The notes: generated by a model from the letters alone, not told the origin. A DNA stretch of 29,290 bases from Chara braunii (GCA_003427395.1 BFEA01000133.1:1025121-1054410), one strand, 5' to 3'. Positions 18,785 to 29,197 are shown, numbered from the stretch's first letter. Translations and numbers: made by a program.

Positions 18785-20118
18785 TGTTACATGCAGCGCA
18801 TGCACACACGGGCCATTTTGCAGGCCCGACGGCCATTTTACAGGTCCGACTGGATTCAGGCCAAAACCCTGGATTTCAGGCCGAAAGCCTGAAATTCAGG
18901 GCTTACAGGCCCCATTTCGGTTCAGGCCGAAAGCCTGACTTCCAGGGCCTATAGCCCCTGCGACGGTTCAGACTAAAAATGGTAATAGCATTTTTAGCCT
19001 GAACCCAAGGGCCATTTTTGGTCGTTCATCAGAACGACCGACCCTGAAACTCAGGCACCGAACCAGGGTTTTGGGAACATCCTATATTTGGACTGTTCCC
19101 ACGCCTGCCTCAAGCAGGCTGCTGCACACCAGCCCCTGGCACACTTCGGCATTGGCAAGAGCTGCCTCCTCGGCCCGCTCGCCCTCCTCCAGTCAGGAGG
19201 CAGGCCGAGGAAGTACATAGGACTTCCCAGGCACTTCCGGGGAGGGAAGTTGGTAGTTGTAGTCTTCAGGAGTCGGGTGCAACACTCTGGAGGGAGCGCT
19301 GCGTTGTAGTAGTGGTAGCGTTAGCTAGTAGTCTTCAGCGTTGGGCGCAGTAGGTAGCTGTAGTCTCCAGCGCTGGGCGCCATAGCTAGGTAGTACTAGA
19401 GAGAGAGAGAGAGAGCTTGGGCGGAGGCCAGAAGTACCTACCTGCAGCGTCGTTGCTCCAGCTTCGTCTTCGAGGTGCCTGTAGCACAGCGCCAACATCA
19501 CAGGTTAGTACTTGGTTCGTAACAGAGAGAGAGAGAGAGTTCTTCTTCTTCTTCTTCTCAGTCCACCATCTCTTCTCTCCCTCTCACTTCTGACTTCACT
19601 GCATCTGCAAACTATGAGAGAAGAGATACAGAGCTTGGTGACATTGGATCCAGACTCGACTTTCGAGGGTTCAGACATGGCAACGAGGGACTATTTGGGA
19701 TTGGTGACCAAGACTTGGTGTTAACGACATTCCCATCTTCTTCCCTCCTTTNNTCTGTTCCTTATCTCTTCGTCTGTGTATGTCTGGACCTGGCGCTTTC
19801 TTCCTGTGTGCAGCGCCAGGCTCCNNCACACTTCGTGATGGGTACAATGCATGTTTAGTCTGAGTTCAAACATTGATTGGGTTAGTTAGAGGTACTCTAG
19901 CATTCTGCTTCGTTACTCTNAACTACGTGAATGAGGTCAGTCCTGTCAGATCAGTCTTGTATCAAAGTCTTCCCTGCGCTCTTCAGCATCTTTATGTATG
20001 AATGAGAATGTACATAGCTTGTCGAGATTCTACTCGTACCGGATTGTCAATTCAGTCCTTTTCATCACATTGCAGATTCTCGGTTTATTACGTACATTTC
20101 ATATTTGTGCATGTAACA
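18785..20118. mobile_element. Solo-LTR-like element (repeat C), 1334 bp, nested in a LINE
   Basis: Perfect 11-bp terminal inverted repeats, TGTTACATGCA at 18785-18795 and TGCATGTAACA at 20108-20118, begin TG and end CA as LTRs do. A 5-bp direct repeat CCCTG flanks it (18780-18784 and 20119-20123). Removing the element plus one CCCTG restores continuous LINE homology across the joint. It contains no ORF with recognisable function. The first 470 bp are a run of stem-loops; GA microsatellites sit at 19399-19414 and 19524-19539. Small runs of N occur at 19752, 19825 and 19920. A short non-autonomous transposon is an alternative, but TG...CA with a 5-bp duplication favours a solo LTR. Confidence 0.8.
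18809..19250. repeat. Array of stem-loops within repeat C
   Basis: Consecutive hairpins: 18809-18828 (CGGGCC/GGCCCG); 18867-18901 (15 bp with one G-T, loop CGAAA); 18922-18938 (6 bp, same loop CGAAA); 18967-19003 (14 of 15 bp, 7-nt loop); 19020-19039 (GGTCGTTC, loop ATCA, GAACGACC); 19072-19101 (TGGGAACA/TGTTCCCA); 19103-19119 (GCCTGC/GCAGGC); 19168-19210 (CCTCGGCC/GGCCGAGG with an inner CCTCC/GGAGG); 19222-19250 (ACTTCCC/GGGAAGT). A further 9-bp stem lies at 19789-19820. Confidence 0.9.
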
Positions 20119-20577
20119 CCCTGGGAGCTCAACCACCAGCCTTCTGTTTTAGTTCCCCAGTTCACATTCATATCTGCTGCCACTGCAAAGGCTTGGATAG
20201 TGTCTGTTAGTGCCTGTAGAGCTGATTGGGTGGCCTTTATTATGATGGTGAGATCGTCAGCAAATATAGATGTGACTGGCGTGAGGTTGGGAGGAAGTTC
20301 AGGGACGTCTCTCTTTCTGTCTCTGGGTTAGCCCGGATCATCGCTTTGAGGGCTTCGATCACTAGTACAAAGAGGAGGGAGGCTATGGGGTCCCCTTGCC
20401 TGACCGACCGGTGGAGCTCGAAGGGTGGAGACAGGTGGCCATTCACCGGGATGTTGGTAGCTGCTGATCTGTGCATTATGGACACCCACAATCTGAACCC
20501 ATCCCCAAAATTCATTTTGGCCAAGCAGCAGTCCAGAAAATCCCAATCGACATGGTCGTATGCTTTTTCGAAGTCTT
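20119..20577 (-). mobile_element. LINE, minus strand, 5' part (reverse transcriptase motifs A to C), truncated
   Basis: On the minus strand this begins with DFEKAYDHVDWDFLDCCL (RT motif A), passes MNFGDGFRLWVSIMHR and RSVRQGDPIASLLFVLVIEA, and reaches motif C as SIFADDLTIII (c. 20241-20275) in a shifted frame, then DMNVNWGTKTEGWWLSSQGV. It ends at the right edge of the inserted element and resumes, at the homologous next position, at 18784. The element starts at motif A, so the 5' half of the LINE was never inserted. At least one frameshift makes it inactive. Confidence 0.88.
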
Positions 20578-20635
20578 CTCACCTATCCTCTTCTGGCATG
20601 TCCGCTCTATAGAGAGGGGTGGGTGAATCGCAGCG
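20578..20635. repeat. Tandem duplicate, unit 2, right part
   Basis: Resembles 16011-16066 (CCATCCTCTTATCGCATGTC against CTATCCTCTTCTGGCATGTC, then CTCTATAGAGAGG). It begins where LINE reverse-transcriptase homology stops, so the LINE 5' junction is at about 20577. Confidence 0.8.
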
Positions 20636-21776
20636 CCTATGTAACCAAAATTACCACTTCTCTGTGTTCCTAGCATCCTCCCCAAATAAAACGTATGGTA
20701 ATTATGCCTGTATTTTGTGCAGCTTACAGTTTAGATGCGGCGACAATGACTGTGCGTTCTGTTTGGGGGAAGACAGTAGCATGTTCAAGTCATGTATCCC
20801 ATGATATCTGTCTGTGAGATACCAATCGACACAGGGTTCATACTTCCAATGGACGTGGTGCGTCCTAAAGGCCATATGCAATTTCATCTTGCTTGGCCTG
20901 TTGGCTTGACCACTCTTCTCCTTTTTTTTAGGACGGCCCTGGTCTACTAGGTGGGGTGATAAGAGCAGCCTCCATAAGCAGGCCTGTTGCTGTAGGCAAC
21001 ACACAGCTTCTCCATTGATTTTCCTGCGCAAGCTGACCGGTGAGTGGCCACTGGCAAATGGATGTGTAGATGTCCAACGCTCAGTTACACAAACGTGGCT
21101 GGCCTCGCCTCACCAAGATTGCAGTAGTTAAAGGGCTGTTTCACCAAACATTGCAATCATCTTACAATACACATATGGTAAGACTCTTGGAACTATGCTA
21201 TTAATGCATCCAGGTGGAGAAGGGGTTGCTGTGGTGATTGTTTAAGACATTCTGGGGTTGCTAGGTCTCTCTGCTAATGGATCGAGCGGCTAGGATCAGA
21301 CCTGTACTAGCAGGTCATCCCTCTTTGTTTTTACCCTTTCCTTCGTCGGTCATGACGCTTGTCTCTATTGAACACGTGTAATCTGTGACAAGTGATGCAT
21401 CAGCCAAATGTTTGCAAACTTTGCGTGTGTTGCGTATTTCTTCCTTGTTGTTTTCATCCTTGGCTCTACTTCCAAATGACTAGCAGGTCAGAATATGATA
21501 TTGTGGTTTCTTTTTATCTCAGGGGTATCTTTTCCATTCAAAAATTGTTTGTCTTACACCACTACCTCCACGTTCTTAGGCCATTAACGCGGTGGCTGAA
21601 TCAGCCTGCCGCGCGGGGCTGTATTCATCCGTGTCCGAGGGGAGCTAAGAATGTGGTTGGTACTGGTGGTTTGATGCTATGGTCTCGTTTCCAACTTGAA
21701 GGCTACTCTGAGTGGTGGTAATTGTGTCGCTAAAATACCTATATGAGGATTGAGCCCTCAAGTAGGGGCCTTGCCA
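20636..21776. other. Non-coding stretch
   Basis: No repeat or gene recognised. ORFs here are short and unlike known proteins. Confidence 0.5.
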
Positions 21777-22760
21777 TGATGCACATGTTCTGGGCTAAGG
21801 CCCCAGCAAGCCTAGTGCCTGCCCTAAGTGAAGGCGGGCCAGCCAATCAACAAAAGCCCTCTCGGCCAACATGGGGTCTATACAGTTGCAGCACGCCAGT
21901 TGGTTGGAGTGCACCGAGTCTCGGATTTCAGCAAATGCTGAAATGCCCAGGGCCTCTGAGTTATTTAGGCCCTGGGCACTCGAACGTGAGGCCGACAATG
22001 CATGCTGGGTAGAGAGGCCGAAATGCCAAAGGGAAAATCGGCCACTATCTGAATCTGGCTGCAGGCCTTGAGAAGAGAGGCGCAACTGCTCCGGGGCCCA
22101 ACTGTATCAGGAAGGCTTCAGCCTCTGGGTCCCGGTCACAGGCTGAAGGGAGGCCGCCCACATGCTGCATTGGCATATAGGCAAGCAGGGCGAGGCAGCG
22201 GGGATCTTGGCCAATGCTGGCATATGCGGGCACGCTGCGCAGATGCAAGTGTGCTGCGCTAAGACAGGGCAGGCCAGCGCTAGGCGGTAGGGCGCTGGCT
22301 GCGTGCAGGGCACAGGCGGCCATAGCCGGGCCGCATGAGGGTGCAGGGGAGGTGAGGGCGAAGGTGGTACTTCGGAGGTGAAGGGCGCTGCGTTGGTAAC
22401 AAGGGAGAGTGTGGGGAAGAGGACACGTACCTGGTGATGGTGGAGGTCTGCATTGGTGTTGACATCATCACTCGCTGGTAGTCAAGTTGTCTGGTTGCTG
22501 TTCATTGCTGTAGTTGTAGGATAGGCTGTAGAGTAGATAGGGCGCCTGGCGCCATTCACAAGAGAGAGCTACATTTGGGTTATGCTGTTGGTGTTGCCCT
22601 GGTGGGCATGGACATTGACTCACGATTCTTCTGTATCATTCTCAATGGGATGGCTACTCGGTTCCATGTGCTATCCGCTTTGGCTTTGAATACTTGGACT
22701 TCAGTGTGATTTTGCATTCTGGATTTCTGTGCTTCGTCCATACTCATGTTCCTTGCACCT
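21777..22760. repeat. Hairpin-rich dispersed repeat, copy B (probable LTR family)
   Basis: Diverged copy of repeat A in the same orientation. Stem-loops: 21817-21839 (GCCTGCC/GGCGGGC; one base changed from copy A but still paired as T-G), 21925-21944 (ATTTCAGCA, loop AA, TGCTGAAAT), 21944-21978 (12 bp, TGCCCAGGGCCT/AGGCCCTGGGCA), 22116-22148 (CTTCAGCCT/AGGCTGAAG), 22273-22299 (GCCAGCGC/GCGCTGGC), 22316-22334 (GCGGCC/GGCCGC). The 3' part carries GGCGCCTGGCGCC and a GAGAGAG tract, as in copy C. Boundaries are approximate. Confidence 0.65.
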
Positions 22761-22814
22761 AGAACTATTGACAGTTAATAATTTCAAGGTTAAACTATCT
22801 TTGGATTTCAAAAG

Positions 22815-22888
22815 GCCCCTATCGTGTAGCTGGCCTAGGACACCTCCCTTTCACGGAGGCAACGGGGATTCGACTTCCCCTGGTGGTA
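22815..22888 (+). tRNA. trnE-UUC: Plastid-derived trnE(UUC), probably a nuclear copy (NUPT) and not functional
   Basis: The sequence starts GCCCCTATCGTGTAGC and ends TTCGACTTCCCCTGGTGGTA. The anticodon arm is perfect (CCTCC, loop CTTTCAC, GGAGG; anticodon TTC, glutamate), and the T arm GGGG-ATTCGAC-...-CCCC is intact. The acceptor stem has one C-T mismatch at the fourth pair, and the D loop appears one base longer than in plastid trnE, so it has drifted. Strong likeness to plastid trnE and poor likeness to nuclear tRNA-Glu indicate plastid origin. The following c. 100 AT-rich bases could be plastid spacer but I cannot show it. Confidence 0.78.
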
Positions 22889-24110
22889 CCCATGATATAT
22901 CTCATTAAATTTCTATTGCATGGGATTTGGATCGACTCTCTAAAATAGACATACTTTTAAGTAATCGATTTGCTAATGAGATTCTCTTTATGTGTTATTG
23001 ACATCTGTTGGTTCCTGTTTAGTGTTAGGCACCCTTGGTCTTGTGGTGGTGATCACCTTAAGGGGCATTCTTTTGCCCTTTGCGTCTATGCAGCGGGCAT
23101 AGTTACCTCTCCGCCCTAGGGCTGTCCGACTCAGTTGCGGAGCACTCCTACTTACTGCTGCAGGTCTCTTTCCGTCACATGAACTTTGTATACAGTAGTT
23201 GTATACAATGCCCAAACACTTCCTCCTGCCAACTATATAACGTGTTCCTTGGTAGTTGAACCCCTTCCCTGGCTGTTTTTAATTTTTATATTAAAAAAAA
23301 AAAAAAAAAACCTTGTCCTGTTGTGCCCGATGTCTAGGACAGTGTGGACTTGAACTTATTTACAGGGGCTGGGCTTGAACAGTCCTATTTACAAGGGATT
23401 TACAGGGGATTGCAAGACTCTGTAGCAAGTGCCACCTGCTTGCGACACCAACAGTATCCCGGACTGAACCAAACGCCCTAAGAAGGAGATAAGACAGCAG
23501 GTGGATGGAGGACAGAGCAGTCAATATTAGTTATAGAAACAATTGCGGCAGTGTTAGGTTTTGAGTTGAAAACAATAAAAAAAACAGGAAAGAGCGATCA
23601 AGACCCGGCCTCATTTTGAAAGGCAAAGAAAACTTAAATAGGCGGCGATGTCAGACTCCCAAGTTTAGAATGAGCAATGGAGTCAAGTCCGACGACGGAC
23701 CGACGTGGTCCCTGACCCCCCCCCCTCCCGCCTCCCTGCCTCCTGCCGCTTTTGAGATGTGCACCCCTTCACTTCGACACTTCGTTGAACGTGAACGAGG
23801 TGGGCATTTCATCGCCCCCCCTGTCCGCCAGGGTCCCTTATTCCCTTGCATGGTTGACCCTTCATAGCGGTCACCACTTTCGTCGAGCATTACCCGCCCT
23901 GATGGTCTATCTGTTAGGGTCATTGGTTTTGTTCGCTCCCAATTCCCTACCCTCATTGAGCCTGATGACATGTGTCTCCCTATCATTATGTGTGGATGCC
24001 CTTAGGAGTTTATCGACCCCTAGGTTGCATTCGCCACCCTCAGAGACCATCCCACCCTTTGGTTGCGACACACTCCTCCTCCGACATATGGTTGTTGCTT
24101 TGTTGCTCTC
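22889..24110. other. Non-coding stretch
   Basis: AT-rich after the trnE, then an A tract at 23294-23312, a repeated TTTACA(A/G)GGG(A/G)(C/T)T near 23360-23410, and a C-rich tract at 23718-23732. The overlapping ORFs at 23616-24117 are on both strands and look like chance. Confidence 0.5.
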
Positions 24111-24290
24111 AGACTGAGGCTACTGCGTCTGACATTTCTAGGATTTAGTTGTTTCTGTTTTTGCTGTTCTTAGGACTTATACACTAGTCAGTTGTTTCCA
24201 GAGTGAGGCTACTGCCTCCAACATTCTAGGATTTAGTTGTCATTACTTTCTGCTTTCCTATGACATGTATACTAGTTAGTTGTTTCTGCT
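24111..24290 (+). repeat. Diverged tandem repeat, c. 89-bp unit
   Basis: TGAGGCTACTGC(G/C)TC...CTAGGATTTAGTTG...ATACTAGT-A/C-AGTTGTTTC occurs at 24115 and 24204, with indels. Non-coding. Confidence 0.7.
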
Positions 24291-24496
24291 TTCACTTAGG
24301 CTGTTAGCTGTGACATTGTTATTTTTTTCGCATTTTCTATCCTAGGTTGCATCGCATGGACTCAACATGGAGCTTGCTCCGCGTCCTAGACTACTCAGGT
24401 TTTCTTTTTCTTGGTAGAGTTCCACTTCTTGGCGGAAGCGTGCTTTTATCTAGGCGATCCATCACAGGCCGAGGATCGTGTAGCGGTCCTCTGGTT

Positions 24497-24535
24497 GGCC
24501 TGTGAGACCAGCCCCTTGGCCTGTTCTCACAGGCC
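24497..24535. repeat. 11-bp perfect stem-loop
   Basis: GGCCTGTGAGA (24497-24507) pairs with TCTCACAGGCC (24525-24535) around 17 nt. Confidence 0.85.
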
Positions 24536-24588
24536 TGTGTTGTATTCGGGGTAGTCCAGTCCAGGCTGGTACCTTTGTCGGTACTAGC

Positions 24589-24618
24589 CAGTCCAGTCCA
24601 GTCCAGTCCAGTCAGTCC
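24589..24618 (+). repeat. (CCAGT)n microsatellite
   Basis: Five to six CCAGT units with a short interruption. Confidence 0.9.
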
Positions 24619-25027
24619 GCTGGGGTATACCCTAGCCAGAGTCTGTATGTCGGATAATTTTGCATTCGCACAATTTGGAGTACATGCGTTGGAGTCTCGC
24701 GTGGGAGTTGCGTTGTGCCATCTTGCTCCACTCTCATCCTCCATCTCCATCTCTATCCCAGGCGGAGCACCACACCTCGTGGGTCCGCCACATGCCATGT
24801 CACGCAGGAGTAAAAACAAAGCAAAACAAGGGACAACTCGGGTACAACGCAAGATAACCTTGCAAACCGCCAAGATGGACGAGGTCGTGCTGTCACCTTG
24901 ATGAGATGTACTTCCCACGGTCCTCTACGATAAGATAGGTTCCCGCTGGGCATAACTTAGCTTCCCTAAAGAATTGTCATCACCCTTAGGGGCATATCCC
25001 TTCCGAGCTATTGACCCAAGTACGAAA

Positions 25028-25189
25028 GTTTTTAGACACAATTGCGAAGGCAGGTCAACCGAGGGCATTTGCTCGATTCGCTGTAGTGTAGGAAACACTT
25101 GGTTAAACGTTTTTAGATGCAATTGCAGAGGTAGGTCAACCGAGGGCATTTGCTCGATTCGTTGTAGTACAGGAAATGCTTGGTTAAAC
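25028..25189. repeat. 81-bp tandem duplication
   Basis: Units 25028-25108 and 25109-25189, same length, ten differences, every one a transition. On the minus strand one ORF (25194-24925) reads both units as a 27-residue repeat beginning FNQ(A/V)FP and containing QRIEQMPSVDLP. I recognise no such protein family; the ORF is short and may be chance. Confidence 0.92.
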
Positions 25190-26479
25190 GCCAAGCGGAC
25201 CCGGACATCGTCTGTCCCTTAGAGCGTTGATCTCCTAGGTACAGTGCGAACACCGGTTGACTAGATCGGTCTCAACCAAGCGTGAAACTCAAAATTAATC
25301 CTAGTCCCTTACACACACAGCTCAAAGAAAAAACATTACCATGATTAAATACAATTATACCGAAATGAATCGGCCATAGTCGAATGCAACCCAGTTCAAC
25401 ATGGGTTGAAACGATAACTGAAGGAAATTGATGGTAAAACGAATTACACAAGATACAAATCGACCACCTCGGATCGAACTTAATAAGTAAGGTACTATAT
25501 TCAACCGCCAACGACGACTCTGAAAATAACATCGATGCAACCGACAGGGCAGTCGGTCTGTCTCAGTTTTGACTTAATGAGACGCGCTGTCAATGCCGTT
25601 CATTCCACCCTACCACGGACCTAAGATTAGGTACGTGCACCCGTCCCCATATGTATTTGTCTTCTTTGATGGTAGATTGCTTTGAGGATGATTCTTGATC
25701 AGGTGCATTACTCGAAGTGTTGCATGTCCTGCCCTCTAGGAAGTGGTCTGGGGTACTCCTCGCCTAAGCACGAAGCTCGGATCTCAGAAGTCGAGCCGTT
25801 TTCACCGAATCGGCAGAGTACCCCCCTGTCAAACGGTCCACTTTGGGTCGATAACAAGGTCGGCCCCTAAAGCAACGAGCCCCTGCCTTAGATGCCTCCT
25901 AGGAGGGAACGTGTCCTGCGAGTAGATTTTAGTTACTCTCTTTTTCCCTAAATTCAAGGAAACTTGGACGAAGAGAGTTAGAGGAGGTAGAAAATGAGAA
26001 TCATTTGGACCTGCATAGACAAATGAGGTCCTTCGGGATAAAAATGTCTTCTTGGGAAAAGGCTAAGTCTGTTTGACCTTGTCTGTTTTATTTGAATCAA
26101 ATTGAATTTCCTTTTATGGTGCGTACTGAATTAACCTTTTTCAGAACAAGAAGTCCTTTTGACATGCAGGCCGGTGAAAGGTAAAAAGAAGACAATCATT
26201 TTCATCTGTCTTAAATAGGCATAAATCAATTCTCCTTTGCAACCATACTATCTGCACACCAAACCGAAGCGAACAAGTTGGGAAAGACGAGCAAAAAATC
26301 CCATCCAAAAGTCAGACCTCACCGTTCACATGCAAACATACATTCCTTTGCCTTTTCAAGGAATATTCAATGAACAGGGTGAAGCAAGTGTGGGTTCACA
26401 TAGGTGTGAAGGGAAATATGAGTCAATCAACTAACCTTGAGTGAAGTTTGAAGTGGCTCACTCAAGAAAGCCAAGTAAT
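25190..26479. other. Non-coding stretch
   Basis: Few hairpins and few homopolymers, unlike the rest of the window. I see no gene; it could be part of an unrecognised retroelement. Confidence 0.45.
25752..25823. repeat. Inverted repeat
   Basis: GGGTACTC near 25752 pairs with GAGTACCC near 25816; the arms extend imperfectly to about 14 bp. Function unknown. Confidence 0.55.
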
Positions 26480-26606
26480 CTAATCAATAAGAATAAATAT
26501 ATATTTATTTATTATTTTATTATCTCCCCCCACCAGTGTTAGTGGTGTTGATAAGAGCAGACACCGCTAGAAGTTGGGCAGAGGCTTCATCTATTGGTGG
26601 GGAGCA
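26480..26606 (-). mobile_element. LINE 3'-end fragment
   Basis: On the minus strand, 26606 to 26525 matches the plus-strand LINE tail at 7072-7155: GCTCCCCACCAATAGATG is shared exactly, as is the TGTCTGCTCTTA loop of the 3' stem, while the stem itself has decayed. Beyond it, an AT-rich tract (26480-26525, built of AATAA/TATTTA units) stands where the A tail would be. Only about 80 bp of element remains, consistent with extreme 5' truncation. Confidence 0.8.
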
Positions 26607-27055
26607 TTACCGTCATCTAACTTCAAATTAAGGGTCCACAACTTAAGAGTTGTGGCCTTTTCGTCGAGCAATAACCGCGGTTTTTCCCGATCACCCGAAT
26701 AGCCCAAAGGTTGGGTCCACTGAAGGAGACTTGACGGAGATAGCCCTTTAGGAGGGTGTCCTAAAGTTAAGTCCCACGTGGTCCCAATGTCCCAAACAAT
26801 CCCAACTGGTTCCAGGTGGGTCCCAAATGGTCCCACACTACCAACCGCCATGCCAAATGGTCTCAGAACCGAAAACCGCTTGTGCTGCACACTTCAAAAG
26901 AAATAATAGTCATGTCAAGAGTCAAACCACAAGCACCGCAACCGACCATTGTGGCCACATGTGTCTCGTGCCGGTCTCAACTGGTCCCAAGTGATCTAGC
27001 ACTATTCGCCGCTGTACTGGGTGATTCCAAAATGGGAAACCACTTGCACCACGCG

Positions 27056-27465
27056 TCTCAAAAAAATAAATGTGGCCTCCATCGCTAAACTGCATGCATC
27101 GTGAGTCCCAACGTCTACTCCACCGTGCGCATCCACTCCAAGTAGTGCCACTGATCCATGAATTCCGCCGCATGGTCCGAAAATAGACCAGCGATGTCGT
27201 GAGGTGGTGCCACTAATTCGGCCTACCCCAGATGCCCACGACACGTGCTGAACTGTAGCAAGGAAAAACGATGCTGCGCAGTTCCAAAATGTGGCACCTT
27301 AACCGAGGTTCCAAAACGTGCACCAATGCTCGTGCCACATCTAGGCCACACCGGTTGACTCAAATGGTCGCCGATAGACTTGCATCGTTCCTCAAAAAAA
27401 TAAACAGTGCTCCATACCTCTGTCATAAAATATCACTGCGGTCGCAATTCCTCAAAAAAATAACC
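27056..27465 (+). repeat. Short dispersed motif CTCAAAAAAATAA, three copies
   Basis: Copies at about 27057, 27391 and 27451, each followed within a few bases by TG/GCTG(C)C-like sequence. The broader region 26750-27500 is full of near repeats of TGGTCCCA and TTCCAAAA. Probably a decayed minisatellite. Confidence 0.6.
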
Positions 27466-28136
27466 GCTGCCATCTAGCCCCCAAACGGGCAGTACCTTCC
27501 CTTAAATTACCGCAGTTGGCATGCTGTCATTCGGACAGCGTCTCCCCTCAAAACACTGCGTCATTGTCGTGCCAGCAAACCGGCAGCATATCCCTTCCAA
27601 AAAAAAAGAGTCGTTCACTCGATCACTCCAGCAGCATCAGTGCCGACGCAGCAGCACTTCGATGGCACAACCCCACCAAAATGCAGGTGTAGCCTGCTGC
27701 ATTATCACAAATTGGCCCAGGGCAAAGCCCCAGTACCACAAAGCAGTCCTAGGGGTAACCCCACAGGCGCAGTACCCAGCAAACGTCCATAGCCGCATCG
27801 CTCCTCACCCCTTTCTCCTGCAAACCACCAGCATCTCCACCTTCCTCTTCCTGTGGACCTTCGGCACCGCTCCACCAGCTCCAGTAGCACTGCCCCTCCA
27901 AGCAGCACTTCCCCCAGCTGCTCGAGTGAATGAGGCAGCTGGGGGCAGCGTCGCCTTTATACTGAAGTCAGAGGCTTGCTTCAGGACTCAGAATCATCCT
28001 GAGCCATTGATCTCGATTGGGGGCCTGGAACAGTCCAGCCCGTTGAGCTCCTTTTTCCCTCTTTTTTTTTTTTCCCTTTCTTTTTATTGCAACCCCTTCA
28101 CTAAATGAATGGGTGCAGTCACACCCTTGGCTACAT

Positions 28137-28160
28137 ACACACACACACACACACACACAC
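28137..28160 (+). repeat. (AC)n microsatellite
   Basis: Twelve uninterrupted AC units. Confidence 0.95.
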
Positions 28161-28173
28161 CTAACCACGACCG

Positions 28174-28191
28174 CGGCCACATATGTGGCCG
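28174..28191. repeat. 18-bp perfect palindrome
   Basis: CGGCCACATATGTGGCCG reads the same on both strands. Just downstream of the (AC)n tract. Confidence 0.93.
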
Positions 28192-28837
28192 TTTTCCCTT
28201 CAACCTCTTCGTTTTCCCTTCATGGGGGCAGCTCGCCGTCCAAAACGAACGGCCGCCCCCTCCGTCATTTCACAGAGCTCAACAGGGTCTTCTTTCCCCC
28301 TCATGCCCGCACGCCTGCATCTGGCTTAATCGAGCGCCAGATTCAGGCGCAGGAGCACCCCTCCTGCTTCCCAATAATGGGACGGGCCAATATCGAAGGA
28401 TCAAAAGTGACATCACTATGAACGCTTGGGTGCCACGGTCAGCTCCAAGTCCTGAAACGCTAAGGGATCGATAGGCCAGACTCTCTCTCTCGTGTCATGT
28501 ATCTACCGCTTGATCGTGGAAGTGTACATGACGTGTGCCTCAGTTCCCCCCCCCTTTTTTTCCTTTTTTTTTTTCGAAGGTGGTTTCACTGCTGGCCTAA
28601 CGGGCAAACCTTCCCAAGGAGAAGATCCAAAAACAAATCCGGAAAAATTTAGAGAAGAAAAAAAAGGGAAAAAATTCAAAAAAAAAGAAACAACCAAAAT
28701 TACCTGAAATGGACTGACGCCCGAAAAACGGGTGCCCGTTTTCTCTTTTTCAGGGACTATAAGTCCTTGCTCTTCAAAGTGCGCCACTTGGCGCTTCACT
28801 TTCTAATTTTTTTTTTTCTCTTTTTCCGTTGGGTTAA

Positions 28838-28915
28838 AGCCAACGGCCACTTCGTGTCGCGTGGTGCGAGGCCACTACTGTTGACACACAGATCCGAGTT
28901 CGAGTCCCTTTGGAT
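28838..28915 (+). other. tRNA-like sequence, weak
   Basis: GTCGCGTGGTGCGAGG resembles an A box and GAGTTCGAGTCCC a B box. Stems are not convincing. Another possible SINE head. Confidence 0.3.
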
Positions 28916-29196
28916 TCAAATGAATTTTAAACTTTCTCTTTTTTATTTTTTTTCGAATGATGCGTTTCATCCTTGCGCATGGGCTACTTGGAATCGCGTG
29001 GCTAATTTCAGCCATGAGATCTTGATGATCACGCGGCCGAAATCAGCTGCGCCCTATTGCCTTTGCCCAACAGCCAGCTCCAAAAGGAGTGGCTTCGACA
29101 TCAAATCAAAAATTTCCACAGATGTCGAACAGCGTCCAACATTCAAAATACGGGGCAGATACCCTTGTAAGGGTTTCTGCTCCGACAGCATGCGCG

Positions 29197-29197
<1 letters not shown>

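Larger units (their letters stand above)
27466..29197. other. Non-coding stretch
   Basis: Includes a 195-residue ORF (27521-28108) with no recognisable domain and a low-complexity end, T and A tracts at 28555-28575 and 28651-28690, and short stems such as AAAACGGG/CCCGTTTT near 28722-28743. Confidence 0.5.

Noticed and set aside
21195-21240. ATCCAGGTGGAG as the CCP zinc motif HPGE
   Set aside because: Reads HPGG in frame, with no surrounding M14 similarity and no splice context.
24497-24535. Stem-loop as a bacterial transcription terminator
   Set aside because: Eukaryotic non-coding context and no U tract after the stem.
25028-25189. Short CRISPR-like array
   Set aside because: Only two 81-bp units with no spacers between them; a plain tandem duplication.
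25740-25930. Possible 5S rRNA gene
   Set aside because: Neither strand shows the 5S internal control blocks; only a vague likeness of short words.
27521-28108. 195-residue ORF
   Set aside because: No recognisable domain, proline/alanine/phenylalanine low-complexity end, no splice or codon evidence; treated as chance.
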